A stretch of DNA of 64,000 nucleotides, from contig NZ_JAODOO010000010.1 of NCBI RefSeq assembly GCF_025398335.1, positions 62,001-126,000 of the forward strand, in the 5' to 3' direction. Each line of letters begins with the position of its first letter. The first letter of the stretch is position 1. The stretch is from Clostridium sp. CX1 (GTDB lineage Bacteria > Bacillota > Clostridia > Clostridiales > Clostridiaceae). The translations under genes were made by a program, and so were the position numbers. Positions 7,205 to 16,622 of this stretch are shown piece after piece. The notes below the pieces were generated by a model that did no database searches, had not been told where the DNA came from, and saw only the letters and a program-made list of their open reading frames with translations.

Positions 7205-9373
7205 ATGCTTGAAAATGCAAAAGGTCTGTTAAAACGATACTATGGATATGACAGCTTTAGAAAAGGGCAGGAGAAAGTTATAGAAAGTATATTATCAGGT
7301 AAGGATACCTTTGGAATAATGCCAACGGGGGCTGGTAAATCTATATGTTATCAGATACCAGCACTATTATTAAGCGGCATAACTATTGTAGTTTCTCCTT
7401 TAATTTCTTTGATGAAGGATCAAGTAGATTCTTTGAATAGTATAGGAATAAAGGCGGCTTTCATAAATAGTACTTTAGATCAAAATGAGGTGCAAGAAAG
7501 AATACTTATGGCAGTAAGCGGGTATACAAAATTATTGTACGTAGCACCGGAAAGATTGGAGTCAGATAGCTTCTGCCAATTATTAAGAACTATGCCTGTT
7601 TCTATGGTGGCAGTGGACGAGTCTCACTGTGTATCCCAGTGGGGACATGATTTTAGGACTAGTTACAGAGCCATTGCACCTTTAATTAGATCACTTTCCC
7701 CAAGACCTATTGTAGCAGCTTTTACAGCTACAGCTACAGAAGAGGTAAAAGGAGATGTAATAAGACTTTTAGAGTTAAAAAGTCCTAATATATTTGCTAC
7801 TGGCTTTGACAGGCAAAATCTATTTTTTTCTGTTATTAGAGGAGAAAATAAAAAAGACTATCTGCTTAAGTATATTGAGGATAATAAAAAAGATGTAGGA
7901 ATAGTATATGCAGCAACAAGAAAAGAAGTGGACAGCATTCATGAACTTTTAAGTAATAAAGGATATGCTGTATCTAAATATCATGCCGGCTTAAGTGATG
8001 CTGTAAGAACAAAGGCACAGGAAGATTTTTTATATGATAATGTAAATATAATTGTAGCTACCAATGCCTTTGGTATGGGGATAGATAAGTCAAATGTAAG
8101 GTATGTAATACACTATAATATTACTAAAAATATGGAGGCATACTACCAAGAAGCTGGCCGTGCTGGTAGAGATGGAGAGCCCAGTGAGTGTGTGCTTTTA
8201 TTTGGACCACAAGATACAATACTTCAAAAATTTTTAATTGAGCAAAGTATATTTTCTGAAGAAAGAAGAATTAATGAATATAGAAGACTTCAGGATATGG
8301 TTGATTATTGCCATACTACAAAATGTTTAAGAAAGTATATCCTAGACTACTTTGGAGATGAGTATACTGAGGAAGGCTGTGATAACTGTAGTAATTGCAA
8401 AGATGAGACGGAACTTACGGATATAACCATAGAAGCTCAGAAAATTTTCTCCTGTATAGCTAGAATGCAGCAAAGATTTGGTACAGTAATGGTTGCTCAA
8501 GTACTTAAAGCATCTAAGGATAAAAAAGTTTTAGAGTTAGGATTTGACAAGCTTTCAACCTATGGGATTATGAAAGAATATACCTTAAAGGAAGTTAAGG
8601 ACTTAATAAATGTGCTCATTGCAGATAACTATTTATTCTTAACAGAAAGCCAATTTCCGGTAGTTAGATTAAAGGAAAAAGCTGTAGAAGTACTTAAAGG
8701 CAGAGAAAAGGTATTTCAAAGAATACAAAAGAGAAAAGTTAAGGCAGAGAAAGATAACTCTCTATTTATTCTATTAAAAGAAGTAAGAAAGAGTATTTCT
8801 GAGAGAGAAATGATTCCTCCTTACATAATTTTTGCAGATAGTACTCTTCGTGAAATGAGTGAATACTATCCAATAGATGAAGAAGCTATGCTGACCATAA
8901 AAGGGGTAGGAGAAGCTAAGCTTAAAAAGTATGGAGAGGACTTTTTAAAGACTATTGTAGAATATACTGCAGACCACGGAATAAAAGGTATGAGTGGAAA
9001 AATACACATAGACAACTTAGAAAATAAATCAAAAAATGAAATAGACATTAGTAAAAATTCACTAAAGAAGAGTGATGTACCAAGTCATATTATAACCTTA
9101 AACATGTATAAGGAGGGTAAGAGTCTAAAAGAAATATCAGAGGAAAGAGATATGAAATTTACTACAGTGGAAGACCACATAATGAGATGTGCCTTAGAAG
9201 GATTGGAAGTAGATTTAAACTCATTGATACCTGAAGGACATGAAAAACTTATAGTAGAGGCAATTGAGAAGGTAGGGGCAAAAAGGTTAAAAATAATAAA
9301 AGAAGCTCTTCCAGAAGAAGTTAGCTATACTTCTATAAAGGCGGTTATTTGTAAAGTTAAAGGTAATAATTAG
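7205..9373 (+). CDS. recQ: ATP-dependent DNA helicase RecQ
   Basis: A 722-residue 3'-5' DNA helicase used in recombination and repair. Motifs in order are Walker A (MPTGAGKS), the DESH box in DESHCVSQWGHDFR, motif III (AFTATAT), motif V-VI (NAFGMGIDKSNVR, QEAGRAGRDG), and the RQC zinc-binding cysteines (CLRKY...CDNCSNC). An HRDC domain follows (LFILLKEVRKSISE... GVGEAKLKKYG). The C-terminal 95 residues form a RecQ-type helix-turn-helix extension (KEISEERDMKFTTVEDHI). The ATG at 7205 is chosen because GGGAGG lies 10 bases upstream; an upstream TTG at 7160 has no such site. It is a single gene ended by the terminator at 9409-9456. Confidence 0.96.
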   Translation: MLENAKGLLKRYYGYDSFRKGQEKVIESILSGKDTFGIMPTGAGKSICYQIPALLLSGITIVVSPLISLMKDQVDSLNSIGIKAAFINSTLDQNEVQERILMAVSGYTKLLYVAPERLESDSFCQLLRTMPVSMVAVDESHCVSQWGHDFRTSYRAIAPLIRSLSPRPIVAAFTATATEEVKGDVIRLLELKSPNIFATGFDRQNLFFSVIRGENKKDYLLKYIEDNKKDVGIVYAATRKEVDSIHELLSNKGYAVSKYHAGLSDAVRTKAQEDFLYDNVNIIVATNAFGMGIDKSNVRYVIHYNITKNMEAYYQEAGRAGRDGEPSECVLLFGPQDTILQKFLIEQSIFSEERRINEYRRLQDMVDYCHTTKCLRKYILDYFGDEYTEEGCDNCSNCKDETELTDITIEAQKIFSCIARMQQRFGTVMVAQVLKASKDKKVLELGFDKLSTYGIMKEYTLKEVKDLINVLIADNYLFLTESQFPVVRLKEKAVEVLKGREKVFQRIQKRKVKAEKDNSLFILLKEVRKSISEREMIPPYIIFADSTLREMSEYYPIDEEAMLTIKGVGEAKLKKYGEDFLKTIVEYTADHGIKGMSGKIHIDNLENKSKNEIDISKNSLKKSDVPSHIITLNMYKEGKSLKEISEERDMKFTTVEDHIMRCALEGLEVDLNSLIPEGHEKLIVEAIEKVGAKRLKIIKEALPEEVSYTSIKAVICKVKGNN

Positions 9374-9408
9374 TAGTATCCTTACGCTTTAGATATAAAT
9401 ATATTACT

Positions 9409-9456
9409 TCAAGGGTTGTTCTAATAGTGAACTTTAGAACAACCCTTGAGTTTTTT
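9409..9456 (+). terminator. Terminator of recQ
   Basis: Perfect 14-base arms (9409-9422 and 9436-9449) are followed by six T on the plus strand. It separates recQ from the convergent chemoreceptor gene. Confidence 0.92.
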
Positions 9457-9475
9457 GTCTTATAGACTTTTCTAA

Positions 9476-11572
9476 TTATACAATAAACTTACTAACTAGA
9501 TTTTTTAGTTCAATTGAGATATCTTTAAGTTTTGCTGAAGCATTAGATATTTGAGACATATTTGCTGATTGTTCTTGAACTGATGATGATATTTCTTCCG
9601 TGGTAGCTGCTGATTGTTCAGAAATAGAAGAGATCTCTTCTGTAGCTTTTATAACTTCAGCTTTTTTCTTATTCATATTACTAATTTCATTAGTTAGGGC
9701 ATCTATAGAGCTGCTTATAATATCCACTGATTTTTTTATTTCATTAAAGGCCGATAAGCTTTCGTCGGAAATGGAATTTGTGTTACAAGCAAAGGTTTTT
9801 GTATTAAGGATTAAAGTTTTGGTGCCTTCTATCTCATGTCTAACTTCATCAATTATATTTTCAATTTCTCTGGTAGAGTTTGATGTCTCACTTGCTAGTT
9901 TTCTTATCTCTTCTGCTACAACAGCAAATCCAGAGCCTGCTTTACCTGCTCTTGCTGCCTCTATGGCTGCATTTAAAGATAACAAATTCACTTGTTCAGC
10001 AATTGATTTGATAGTGTCAATTATCTTTCTTATTCCTTCTGATTTGCTGTCCAGTGAGACTATTTTATTAGATACCATTTCAGATGCACTAGTGGTTTGG
10101 TTTATAGCTTCCTTTAGTCTATTCATTGCACTTAATCCATTTTCTGTAGTTGTTTCGGTATTTTTAGCATATTCCTTAACGTTATTTGAGCTAGTAACAA
10201 CGGCATTTATACTTTCGGATAAATCATTAAGATTATCTGCACTTTCGCTTATATTTTTTGCAAGACTTGAAATTCCCTCTGCTAGGTCATTAGTACCTTT
10301 GGCAACACCTTCGATTGATTTAGTAGTCTCAGCAATAGTATTTGAAAGTTCATTGGAATTAGAATAGGCATTGTCCGACACTACTTTAATATTTGATATT
10401 AATTTGCTAAGAATATAATTAGTGTCAATAGTTGCCTTTGCCATGATTCCAGTTTCATCTCTAAGCTTCAGTAATGAATTATACTCTCCACTATTAGTTA
10501 AATTTAACTGGGATGTTTTTTCAATTAGTTTTGTTAGCTTATTTATAGGTTTTGTAATCATAGCACTAATAAATAATGCTATGAAAATACTTAGTACTAC
10601 CATTACAGCAGATAACAATATTACATTCCTAGTGGAACTACTAATACTTGAAAAACACTCGGACTTAGTAACTGGCATATAAAGTCTAAAACCATTACTT
10701 AGTTTTGCGTAGATTATATATTTACTTACTCCATCAAAGGTTGATTGTGCAATTCCTATATTGTTTTTCTCCATATCATCAATGATAAATTTATGACTAC
10801 CGTTATCCAAAGTTTTAAGGTTATCCTTTTCGGTTAACTTGGGATCAATTAAAAAATTATAATTTGAATCAAGTAAAGAGATATAGCCAGAATTATATAT
10901 TTTTGTTTCTTTAATGCTGCCGAATAAGTCATCAAAAAGAATATCCATACCTAGTACTCCTATGGTTTTATCATCTTTATATATAGGTGATACATAGGAA
11001 ATCATATATTTGTTGATGTTTTTATTAAGATAGGGATGTAGCCACACACCTTTACCAGCGTTTATAGGTTCATAATACCAACCTACATGCTCTCTATCAG
11101 ACTTATCATATTGGGATATATCCGTTAGCTGCTGTTTACTAAGAGTACCTTTACCATCAGTATCTGCATACCATATACCCTTTTGATTCCCGAAGATATC
11201 AGGATTTAGAAAAAGATAGGTTCCCATGCTGCCCTTAGTATTTTTGGTAGCCTCTTTTATAATGTTTTCATTAAGATTAGTATAGTTCTCCAGATAAAGA
11301 GTATCAGAGATCATTTTGTTAACATCCATAGTGGAGACTAGAGTGTTAGTAAGAAAGTTAACGGAGTTTTCCACATCTGAGAGAGTTTTATCATACTTAT
11401 TTTTATTATTTTCCCCCATTAATATAAGCTTTTGTTTAATTTCTTCTCGTAGGGAGTTTGTGTTTTTGGTTTGTAGATAGCCACTAATTATAGTACATAC
11501 TATAATAGATGTAATTGCAATGGCTAAAATTATTTTTGACTTTATTGAATGTATAAATGTAAGCTTATCCAA
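9476..11572 (-). CDS. Methyl-accepting chemotaxis protein with dCache sensor domain
   Basis: A 698-residue membrane chemoreceptor. A first transmembrane helix spans about 13-31, a large extracellular dCache-type domain about 35-310 (with the [13 protein letters not shown] and [20 protein letters not shown] segments), a second helix about 315-337, then HAMP, and a coiled-coil signalling hairpin whose tip reads [18 protein letters not shown]. The start is a TTG with GGGGAGGA five bases upstream, because no closer ATG exists. It stands alone and far from the che operon at 47-59 kb. It could report to that CheA/CheW or to another set outside the window. The ligand is unknown; dCache domains often bind amino acids or organic acids. 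Confidence 0.93.
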   Translation of the reverse strand: MDKLTFIHSIKSKIILAIAITSIIVCTIISGYLQTKNTNSLREEIKQKLILMGENNKNKYDKTLSDVENSVNFLTNTLVSTMDVNKMISDTLYLENYTNLNENIIKEATKNTKGSMGTYLFLNPDIFGNQKGIWYADTDGKGTLSKQQLTDISQYDKSDREHVGWYYEPINAGKGVWLHPYLNKNINKYMISYVSPIYKDDKTIGVLGMDILFDDLFGSIKETKIYNSGYISLLDSNYNFLIDPKLTEKDNLKTLDNGSHKFIIDDMEKNNIGIAQSTFDGVSKYIIYAKLSNGFRLYMPVTKSECFSSISSSTRNVILLSAVMVVLSIFIALFISAMITKPINKLTKLIEKTSQLNLTNSGEYNSLLKLRDETGIMAKATIDTNYILSKLISNIKVVSDNAYSNSNELSNTIAETTKSIEGVAKGTNDLAEGISSLAKNISESADNLNDLSESINAVVTSSNNVKEYAKNTETTTENGLSAMNRLKEAINQTTSASEMVSNKIVSLDSKSEGIRKIIDTIKSIAEQVNLLSLNAAIEAARAGKAGSGFAVVAEEIRKLASETSNSTREIENIIDEVRHEIEGTKTLILNTKTFACNTNSISDESLSAFNEIKKSVDIISSSIDALTNEISNMNKKKAEVIKATEEISSISEQSAATTEEISSSVQEQSANMSQISNASAKLKDISIELKNLVSKFIV

Positions 11573-11796
11573 TTTTATCCTCCCCTGATATATACCAAAA
11601 AGTATTCTTCTTTCATTTCGATACTATAATATTCAGTACTATGATTTTGGTGTAAATTAAATTTTACTGAAAGAGTTAAAAGTACTTAAGAAAATTTACT
11701 GTATAAAAATATATTAAAATCACTACTGAATTAATATATTTAAACAAGGACGTATTTTAACGGTTAGAATTCTAAAGTATAGAAGGCGGAGTAAGT

Positions 11797-13131
11797 ATGA
11801 TTAGTAAAAAAGCAATAAAAGAAGTTTTAGATATTTCTCTTCCAGCAGTAGGTGAAGCAACAGTATATACCTTAATGTCCATTTTCGATACCATGATGAT
11901 TGGAAATTATGGTGGAAATAAAGCTTTAAGCGTAGTAGGCTTAAGTATGGAAATATTATATGCCTGTGTGAATATCTTCATAGGGGTAGGGCTTTGTATT
12001 GGCATAGCCTCTTATGTGTCAAGGAGTGTAGGAGCAAAGGATACAAAAGCTGCTGAGGAATATGCTTCTATAGGATTTTTGTCAGGAATTTGCCTAGCCA
12101 TCACTATTTGTTATGTGCTATTTACATTTAGTGAGCAGATATTGTTTTTAGGTGGAGCTAGAGGAGGGATACTTGTCTTAAGCGATATTTTTATGAGAAT
12201 TACTGTAATAGCAATATTTTTTAGCATGATGATAAATGTGATTAGTTCTATATTAAGAAGTTACGGAAATACATATACACCTTTTAAGATATCTGTATTA
12301 GTGACTTTAATCAAGTTAAGTTTAGATTATATTCTAATTTTTGGAGTTATAACACCAGAATTAGGTATATTAGGTTCAGCTATAGCTTCTGTAATTTCAC
12401 AATTTATTGGCTTTATTTTCATATTCTTATACTTAATCTTTAAGTCAAAAATTAAGGTTAGATTAAAGTATATACTATCAATGAAGATGGACAAGGTTAG
12501 GAAGTTATTTGGACTTTCTATACCTTCAATTATGGAAGATGGGGCCTTTAGCGTCAGCAGATTATTATGTACCTTTATTATAATGAGAGCAGGTACCGTA
12601 GCCTTTGCTGCTAATCAAATTGCCAATACTGTAGAGTCTATTTCTTTCATGCCTGGTATGGGATTTGGAGTTGCTGCGACAACCTTAGTAGGAATTAAAA
12701 TTGGAGAAAAAAATTATAAGGAGGCAAAGGAATATACTTATGCCTGTGCCCTAGGGGCAGTGGCAATGATGTCTGTTTTTGCAGTTATATTTCTTCTAAT
12801 GCCTAGCTTTTTGGTCAATTTATTTGTTGGAGAGGAAGAGATAAAACTAATATATATAGCATCCCTATGCTTATTTATTGGTGCTTTTGAACAACCAACT
12901 ATAGCCCTTTCATCAGTATTTGCAGGAGCATTAAAGGGCTCAGGAGATACTAAAAATCCATTTTTTATATCCTTAGCTACCAGCTGGCTAATAAGACTGC
13001 CTCTAATATTTTATTTTATCTATATTTTAAAGCTTTCAATTATATATGTATGGTGGGTTACAGTAATTCAGTGGGGAATTGATGCTATACTTATGTTTAT
13101 CTGTTTTGAAAGAAGAATAGAGAAAAAGTAA
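11797..13131 (+). CDS. MATE family multidrug or metabolite exporter
   Basis: A 444-residue inner-membrane protein with about twelve hydrophobic helices in two homologous halves, as expected for the MATE family of Na+ or H+ antiporters. It has family-like segments such as ISLPAVGEATVYTLMSIFDTMMIG in the first helix and GMGFGVAATTLVGIKIGEKN in the second half. The ribosome site is GGCGGAG nine bases upstream. It is divergent from the chemoreceptor gene and is followed by its own terminator. Substrates of MATE proteins cannot be predicted from sequence at this level. Confidence 0.93.
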   Translation: MISKKAIKEVLDISLPAVGEATVYTLMSIFDTMMIGNYGGNKALSVVGLSMEILYACVNIFIGVGLCIGIASYVSRSVGAKDTKAAEEYASIGFLSGICLAITICYVLFTFSEQILFLGGARGGILVLSDIFMRITVIAIFFSMMINVISSILRSYGNTYTPFKISVLVTLIKLSLDYILIFGVITPELGILGSAIASVISQFIGFIFIFLYLIFKSKIKVRLKYILSMKMDKVRKLFGLSIPSIMEDGAFSVSRLLCTFIIMRAGTVAFAANQIANTVESISFMPGMGFGVAATTLVGIKIGEKNYKEAKEYTYACALGAVAMMSVFAVIFLLMPSFLVNLFVGEEEIKLIYIASLCLFIGAFEQPTIALSSVFAGALKGSGDTKNPFFISLATSWLIRLPLIFYFIYILKLSIIYVWWVTVIQWGIDAILMFICFERRIEKK

Positions 13132-13142
13132 CATGGTTTCCT

Positions 13143-13180
13143 AAATAGGTAGTTAAGATTGCTACCTATTTTATTTTTAT
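13143..13180 (+). terminator. Terminator of the MATE gene
   Basis: Perfect 10-base arms AAATAGGTAG and CTACCTATTT with a 9-base loop, followed by TATTTTTAT. Confidence 0.88.
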
Positions 13181-13451
13181 TCAATAAATATCCCTTCTAA
13201 CAACTCGCTTTGGCTAAAGATTATATTTTATTATATAAAAGCTTATTTAAAGTATAGAATCTTTTCTGCTCTGGTAATTATAGTAATGACTGGTAACAAG
13301 TGTTACGGAGTTTTTGAAATAGTTTTAGTATAATAGTTTTATAGGATTAAAGTGAAATAAGTATATATACTTGCTTCTTGTTTGTACGACAATTGATTAA
13401 TAAATAACTAGATAATAAATAGGAATTATATTAATTTATGGGGGCGAAAAA
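13181..13451. other. AT-rich gap before the DUF166-like gene
   Basis: No open frame, hairpin or clear promoter pair was recognised in these 270 bases. TATAAT-like boxes occur (for example near 13329-13334) but lack a properly spaced -35. The stretch most likely holds the promoter of the gene at 13452. Confidence 0.4.
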
Positions 13452-14261
13452 ATGAAACTATTGATAATTTGTTCTGAAAAAAGTGATAGGTTACCAGAAA
13501 ATGAGTTTTATATGAAGACTGATACTAGATTTGCAAATACAAAATTTGTACCACATTTAAAAAATGTTAAAGAAGTCTGTACTTTATGTGGTAAGGAATG
13601 TGTTTGGTGCAGAGGAAAGTATAATTTGAATTTTAAGGACAGCATTTCTCAAGTGGTGTATCTTCCGGATTTTTATCAACTTTTTGAAGATGATCCTTTA
13701 AAATACCTACCTGAAAAATTTGAGGAGCATGATTTAGCAGTAATTATTGGGGTTCATCAAGATGTATTAGTAGAAATTCCCAGACTTGTAAAAGAGAGCG
13801 GTGGAAAAGCTATAATGGTTCCTTCTGAAAGTGGAGATTGGGTGTCAAAATGGACTAGAGAGTTAGTTATAGAAGAATGTAATAAATATGGACTAGAATA
13901 TGCTTTTCCAAAACCCTTCTGTACTTTGAATTATGGTAAATTCCCTATAATTAATGAATTTATTGATGAGTTTAAACTAGGTAAACCCAAATTCAAACTT
14001 TTTGTAGATAAAGAAGACATAATTGTTGATGCAAAGGTTATAATTTCTGCACCCTGTGGTAATGGTTATAATATAGCAAAACACCTTATAGGAACTAGAC
14101 TAGGGGAAGAAGCAAAGAAATCTGTAGCTAAGTTCTGGCACAGTTATCCCTGCCTTGGAGGTATGAAGGTAGACCCTGAGCTTGGAGATACTCCTCTGCA
14201 TATAGGTGGGTACACACATTACAGTGCTTTAGAGAATGCGGAGATTATCAGAGTGGAATAA
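13452..14261 (+). CDS. DUF166-like protein of unknown function
   Basis: A 269-residue soluble protein with no signal peptide or membrane helix. It has a cysteine cluster C-x-x-C-x-x-x-C-x-x-C near residues 43-53 (CTLCGKECVWC) and two further conserved-looking cysteine sites, SAPCGNGYNI and YPCLGGM. The overall pattern recalls the DUF166 family, found mainly in methanogens and anaerobic bacteria and sometimes labelled thymidylate-synthase-like. The cysteines suggest a metal or Fe-S site. It begins 13 bases after GGGGGCG. The structured RNA candidate lies just behind its 3' end on the other strand. The function is not known and the family call is from memory of the pattern. Confidence 0.6.
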   Translation: MKLLIICSEKSDRLPENEFYMKTDTRFANTKFVPHLKNVKEVCTLCGKECVWCRGKYNLNFKDSISQVVYLPDFYQLFEDDPLKYLPEKFEEHDLAVIIGVHQDVLVEIPRLVKESGGKAIMVPSESGDWVSKWTRELVIEECNKYGLEYAFPKPFCTLNYGKFPIINEFIDEFKLGKPKFKLFVDKEDIIVDAKVIISAPCGNGYNIAKHLIGTRLGEEAKKSVAKFWHSYPCLGGMKVDPELGDTPLHIGGYTHYSALENAEIIRVE

Positions 14262-14289
14262 AGATTATGATGCAGCACAAAAACTTGAA

Positions 14290-14634
14290 GCACTGAACAC
14301 CGGTGTGTTAAGTAGAGGTGTACTACTTGAAAGCCCTCACTTTTGGAAGAAGGTCTAATGCTCGCTCAACTTCGAAAATGAACTCAAACTCAATGCTTTC
14401 TGAGAAAGCTGAGTTTAAGTTAATATTTTCGAAATCGCCAGCATAAGACCTTCTAACCCTTATTCGAAGCTTTCTACGCAGTATATCTCTACCTACGCAT
14501 CTGTTTTTAGTGCAGCTAAAAGTTTTATTATACCCGTCATCACACATAAAATCTATGCGACAGCATAACTGCCCGTATACACAGGCCGCCAAGTCTAATT
14601 TCTAAGCCCCTCTTTGTGTCGCATAAATTTGCTT
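14290..14634 (-). ncRNA. Candidate large structured non-coding RNA, class not identified
   Basis: This 345-base stretch is visibly richer in G+C than its surroundings and is packed with complementary segments. The largest hairpin (about 14346-14454) has arms of some 45 bases and a perfect GCTTTC-TCA-GAAAGC tip. A 9-base stem TATGCGACA/TGTCGCATA (ends near 14626 and 14544) closes a domain containing the hairpin GCCTGT-GTAT-ACGGGC. AAGTAG/CTACTT forms another. At three places the pairing is U-G on the minus strand but would be A-C on the plus strand, which favours minus-strand transcription. No clean promoter or T-run terminator was found. It matches no tmRNA, RNase P, SRP or 6S pattern that I can recognise. 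Its ends are approximate. Confidence 0.55.
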
Positions 14635-14652
14635 TTATGTTTCATAAATTTG
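14622..14652. promoter_or_regulatory. Two direct repeats of CATAAATTTG, 21 bases apart
   Basis: CATAAATTTG occurs at 14622-14631 and 14643-14652, two helical turns apart, between the RNA candidate and the divergent DUF3786 gene. The spacing suits a dimeric or tandem DNA-binding protein. It overlaps the likely promoter of the gene at 14700 (TTGCTT about 18 bases before TAATAA). Confidence 0.4.
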
Positions 14653-14699
14653 TAATAAAATAGTATTACAGGGAAAATGTAATCTAAGGGGGAAGTTAT

Positions 14700-15389
14700 A
14701 TGAGTAATGAGGGAATAAAGGATGATAGACAGGGGAGAGTTCCTTTCGAGTACATTCAGAACATATTCGCAGAAACCGATCCAATAGACATATCTAATCA
14801 ATCTACTATACCTTATGATAAAGAAAAAGGCTCTTTTGTAATTAAAATGATGGGAAGAGAATATAGTGTTAAGCATCCATCAGGACAACTATATGATTTA
14901 GAAACATCAGAGGAAATAAAAGCATATACTATAAGAACCTTAGTTTTAAGGTATCTCGTGAACTCTAAGGCAGTGCCGCCTTTTAATAAGGATATTACTT
15001 ATAAGGAAATCCCAGGAGGATTAGTTTATTATAGAAACTTTTATAACAGAACTATTCTAAAGCTTGCTCGCAGATTTGGAAATGATATAAAAAGAATGGA
15101 AGAAGGGGCGAAAGCAGTAGGTGGGCAGTTACTTAAGATGGGAGACGGAGCCTGTAAGTTTGAATTTATTGACAACGTCTACATTACCTTTGTAGTTTGG
15201 CAAGGCGATGATGAGATGGAGGCTGCAGCTAACATACTTTTTGATAGAAATATAGAATACTATTTTAATGCTGAAGACCTTGCAGTAGTTGGAGATGTGG
15301 CAATTGAAATATTAAAAAGCAAAGGAAACATACCAGATTGGATAGGGTTATATCAGAAAAAAACTGAAGATGGCTATGAAATAAATTAG
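14700..15389 (+). CDS. DUF3786 domain protein
   Basis: A 229-residue soluble protein matching the DUF3786 family of clostridia and other anaerobes. The DUF spans about residues 45-215, with recognisable segments PFNKDITYKEIPGG, FYNRTILKLARRFGND and FVVWQGDDEMEAAANILFD. There is no signal peptide, membrane segment or metal motif. DUF3786 proteins often lie beside corrinoid iron-sulfur or Fe-S protein genes elsewhere, but their role is not established. The ATG follows AGGGGGAAG by six bases. It is a single-gene unit, divergent from the RNA candidate. Confidence 0.85.
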   Translation: MSNEGIKDDRQGRVPFEYIQNIFAETDPIDISNQSTIPYDKEKGSFVIKMMGREYSVKHPSGQLYDLETSEEIKAYTIRTLVLRYLVNSKAVPPFNKDITYKEIPGGLVYYRNFYNRTILKLARRFGNDIKRMEEGAKAVGGQLLKMGDGACKFEFIDNVYITFVVWQGDDEMEAAANILFDRNIEYYFNAEDLAVVGDVAIEILKSKGNIPDWIGLYQKKTEDGYEIN

Positions 15390-15603
15390 GGTAAGCATAG
15401 AAAACGTACAAGCACCTTCTATTGTAGCTCTAGGGCAAAAAAACGAAAAATCATATCAGTACTTGGTAGTAAAATAGTAAATAATTTGTTGTGAATTATA
15501 TCTAAAAATGTAAAAGTGATATATGGTAGGAATTATAAGGAAATGGAAGTTAATGGTGCAAAATGTAGTAGGATGTGGTAAAATACTATCTGAATAATAA
15601 GAT

Positions 15604-15625
15604 GCAGTAATTTTACTGCTATAAT
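15604..15625 (+). promoter_or_regulatory. Stressosome operon promoter overlapped by a palindrome
   Basis: A perfect 16-base palindrome GCAGTAA-TT-TTACTGC (15604-15619) abuts TATAAT (15620-15625), which is preceded by TG one base away and thus forms an extended -10 (TGCTATAAT). No -35 is visible. A protein bound to the palindrome would block polymerase, so it is a candidate operator about 50 bases upstream of rsbR. Confidence 0.55.
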
Positions 15626-15672
15626 AAGATCTTAATTATTTTTATGAAAAGCTTTTTAGGAGGGCTGCAGAT

Positions 15673-16533
15673 ATGAATACAGATAAGAAGGAAGTAGTCG
15701 ACATACTTCTAGGGGAAAAAGAACCTATTTATGAACAGTGGATACTAGCACAGATGTCAAGTGACAGCTTAAGAGAAGACCTTTTTAGTATAGAGGAGTT
15801 AAAGTCTCAATCAAAGACATTTTTAGATGAACTTATCAAAGCAGTAAGACATGGAAACGTAAATGATATAGATTCTGAGGAATATTCAACTTTGAAAGAA
15901 ATATTAAGAGAGATAAGTGATGCCCGTGCTCAGCAAGGTTTTGCTCCTTCTGAGACCGCTACCTATGTATTTAGCCTTAAGGATGTGTTGTTAAGCTTTC
16001 TTCAAGAGCAGTTCAGGGATAAACCAGATGTTCTAACTATTGAACTTATTAAAATTAATAAGTTATTGGACCAGCTAGGGTTATATACTTTTGAAAATTA
16101 TACAAAAAAACGGGAAGGTATAATTTTACGACAACAGCAGGAAATATTAGAACTGTCAACCCCTGTTATTCAAGTATGGGATGGAATACTGGCAGTTCCA
16201 CTTATAGGAACACTAGATAGCATTCGTTCTCAAATCGTAATGGAAAATCTTCTTAAGGAGATAACAGTGAAGGGAGCTGAAATAACTATACTTGATATTT
16301 CAGGGGTTCCTGCTATGGATACACTTGTTGTCCAGCATTTAATAAGAACTGTAAAGGCTGTAAGACTAATGGGAGCAGAATGTATTATAAGCGGCATTCG
16401 CCCTGCTATAGCACAGACTATAGTTCACCTAGGGGTCGATTTATCTGATGTTAAAACTAAGGCTACTCTTGCTTCTGCTCTAAAAATGGCATTTGATACT
16501 TTAAAATTAGGCTCTGTTTTAAACCAATGTTGA
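15673..16533 (+). CDS. RsbR-type stressosome protein, 3' end replaced by an insertion sequence
   Basis: A 286-residue stressosome scaffold and sensor. Residues 1-155 form an RsbRD-type N-terminal four-helix domain and residues 165-280 the STAS domain, with the two threonine sites of the family visible (VPLIGTLDS and GVPAMDTLVVQH). It carries no heme or flavin PAS or LOV domain. The start follows AGGAGGG at 8 bases. An IS1595-family element enters at codon 279, so the present last residues (GSVLNQC) come from the IS end. Reading across the target duplication restores the native ending RFSKIEK and a stop at 18370-18372. Since only the last seven or eight residues change, the protein may still work. 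It would form mixed cores with RsbS. Confidence 0.9.
   Translation: MNTDKKEVVDILLGEKEPIYEQWILAQMSSDSLREDLFSIEELKSQSKTFLDELIKAVRHGNVNDIDSEEYSTLKEILREISDARAQQGFAPSETATYVFSLKDVLLSFLQEQFRDKPDVLTIELIKINKLLDQLGLYTFENYTKKREGIILRQQQEILELSTPVIQVWDGILAVPLIGTLDSIRSQIVMENLLKEITVKGAEITILDISGVPAMDTLVVQHLIRTVKAVRLMGAECIISGIRPAIAQTIVHLGVDLSDVKTKATLASALKMAFDTLKLGSVLNQC
16502..16509. repeat. Left target-site duplication of the IS1595-family element
   Basis: TAAAATTA immediately precedes the left inverted repeat and is repeated at 18342-18349. Eight-base duplications are the rule for IS1595-family insertions. Confidence 0.92.
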
Positions 16534-16548
16534 TAAATTAACAAAATT

Positions 16549-16577
16549 AAAGTGGACACTTAATTTGTCCACTTTTA
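16549..16577. terminator. Bidirectional terminator inside the left end of the IS
   Basis: AAAGTGGACA and TGTCCACTTT form a perfect 10-base stem with T-rich flanks on both sides. It would end the lipoprotein transcript on the minus strand and also stop rsb transcripts entering from the left. Confidence 0.82.
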
Positions 16578-16622
16578 GTTCGTCTAAAAAGAAGATTATG
16601 AATTAAATATTATAACAAATAG

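Noticed and set aside
14323-14592. 89-codon minus-strand open frame as a protein gene
   Set aside because: It opens with TTG without a ribosome site and runs straight through the large hairpins of the RNA candidate. Its length can be explained by the higher G+C, and no domain was recognised.
14262-14699. tmRNA, RNase P RNA, SRP RNA or 6S RNA
   Set aside because: I looked for the tRNA-like ends and tag frame, for the conserved RNase P and SRP blocks and for a 6S-like central bubble. None was found on either strand.
14595-14876. 93-codon minus-strand open frame
   Set aside because: It lies opposite the promoter and first part of the well-supported DUF3786 gene and shows no protein features of its own.
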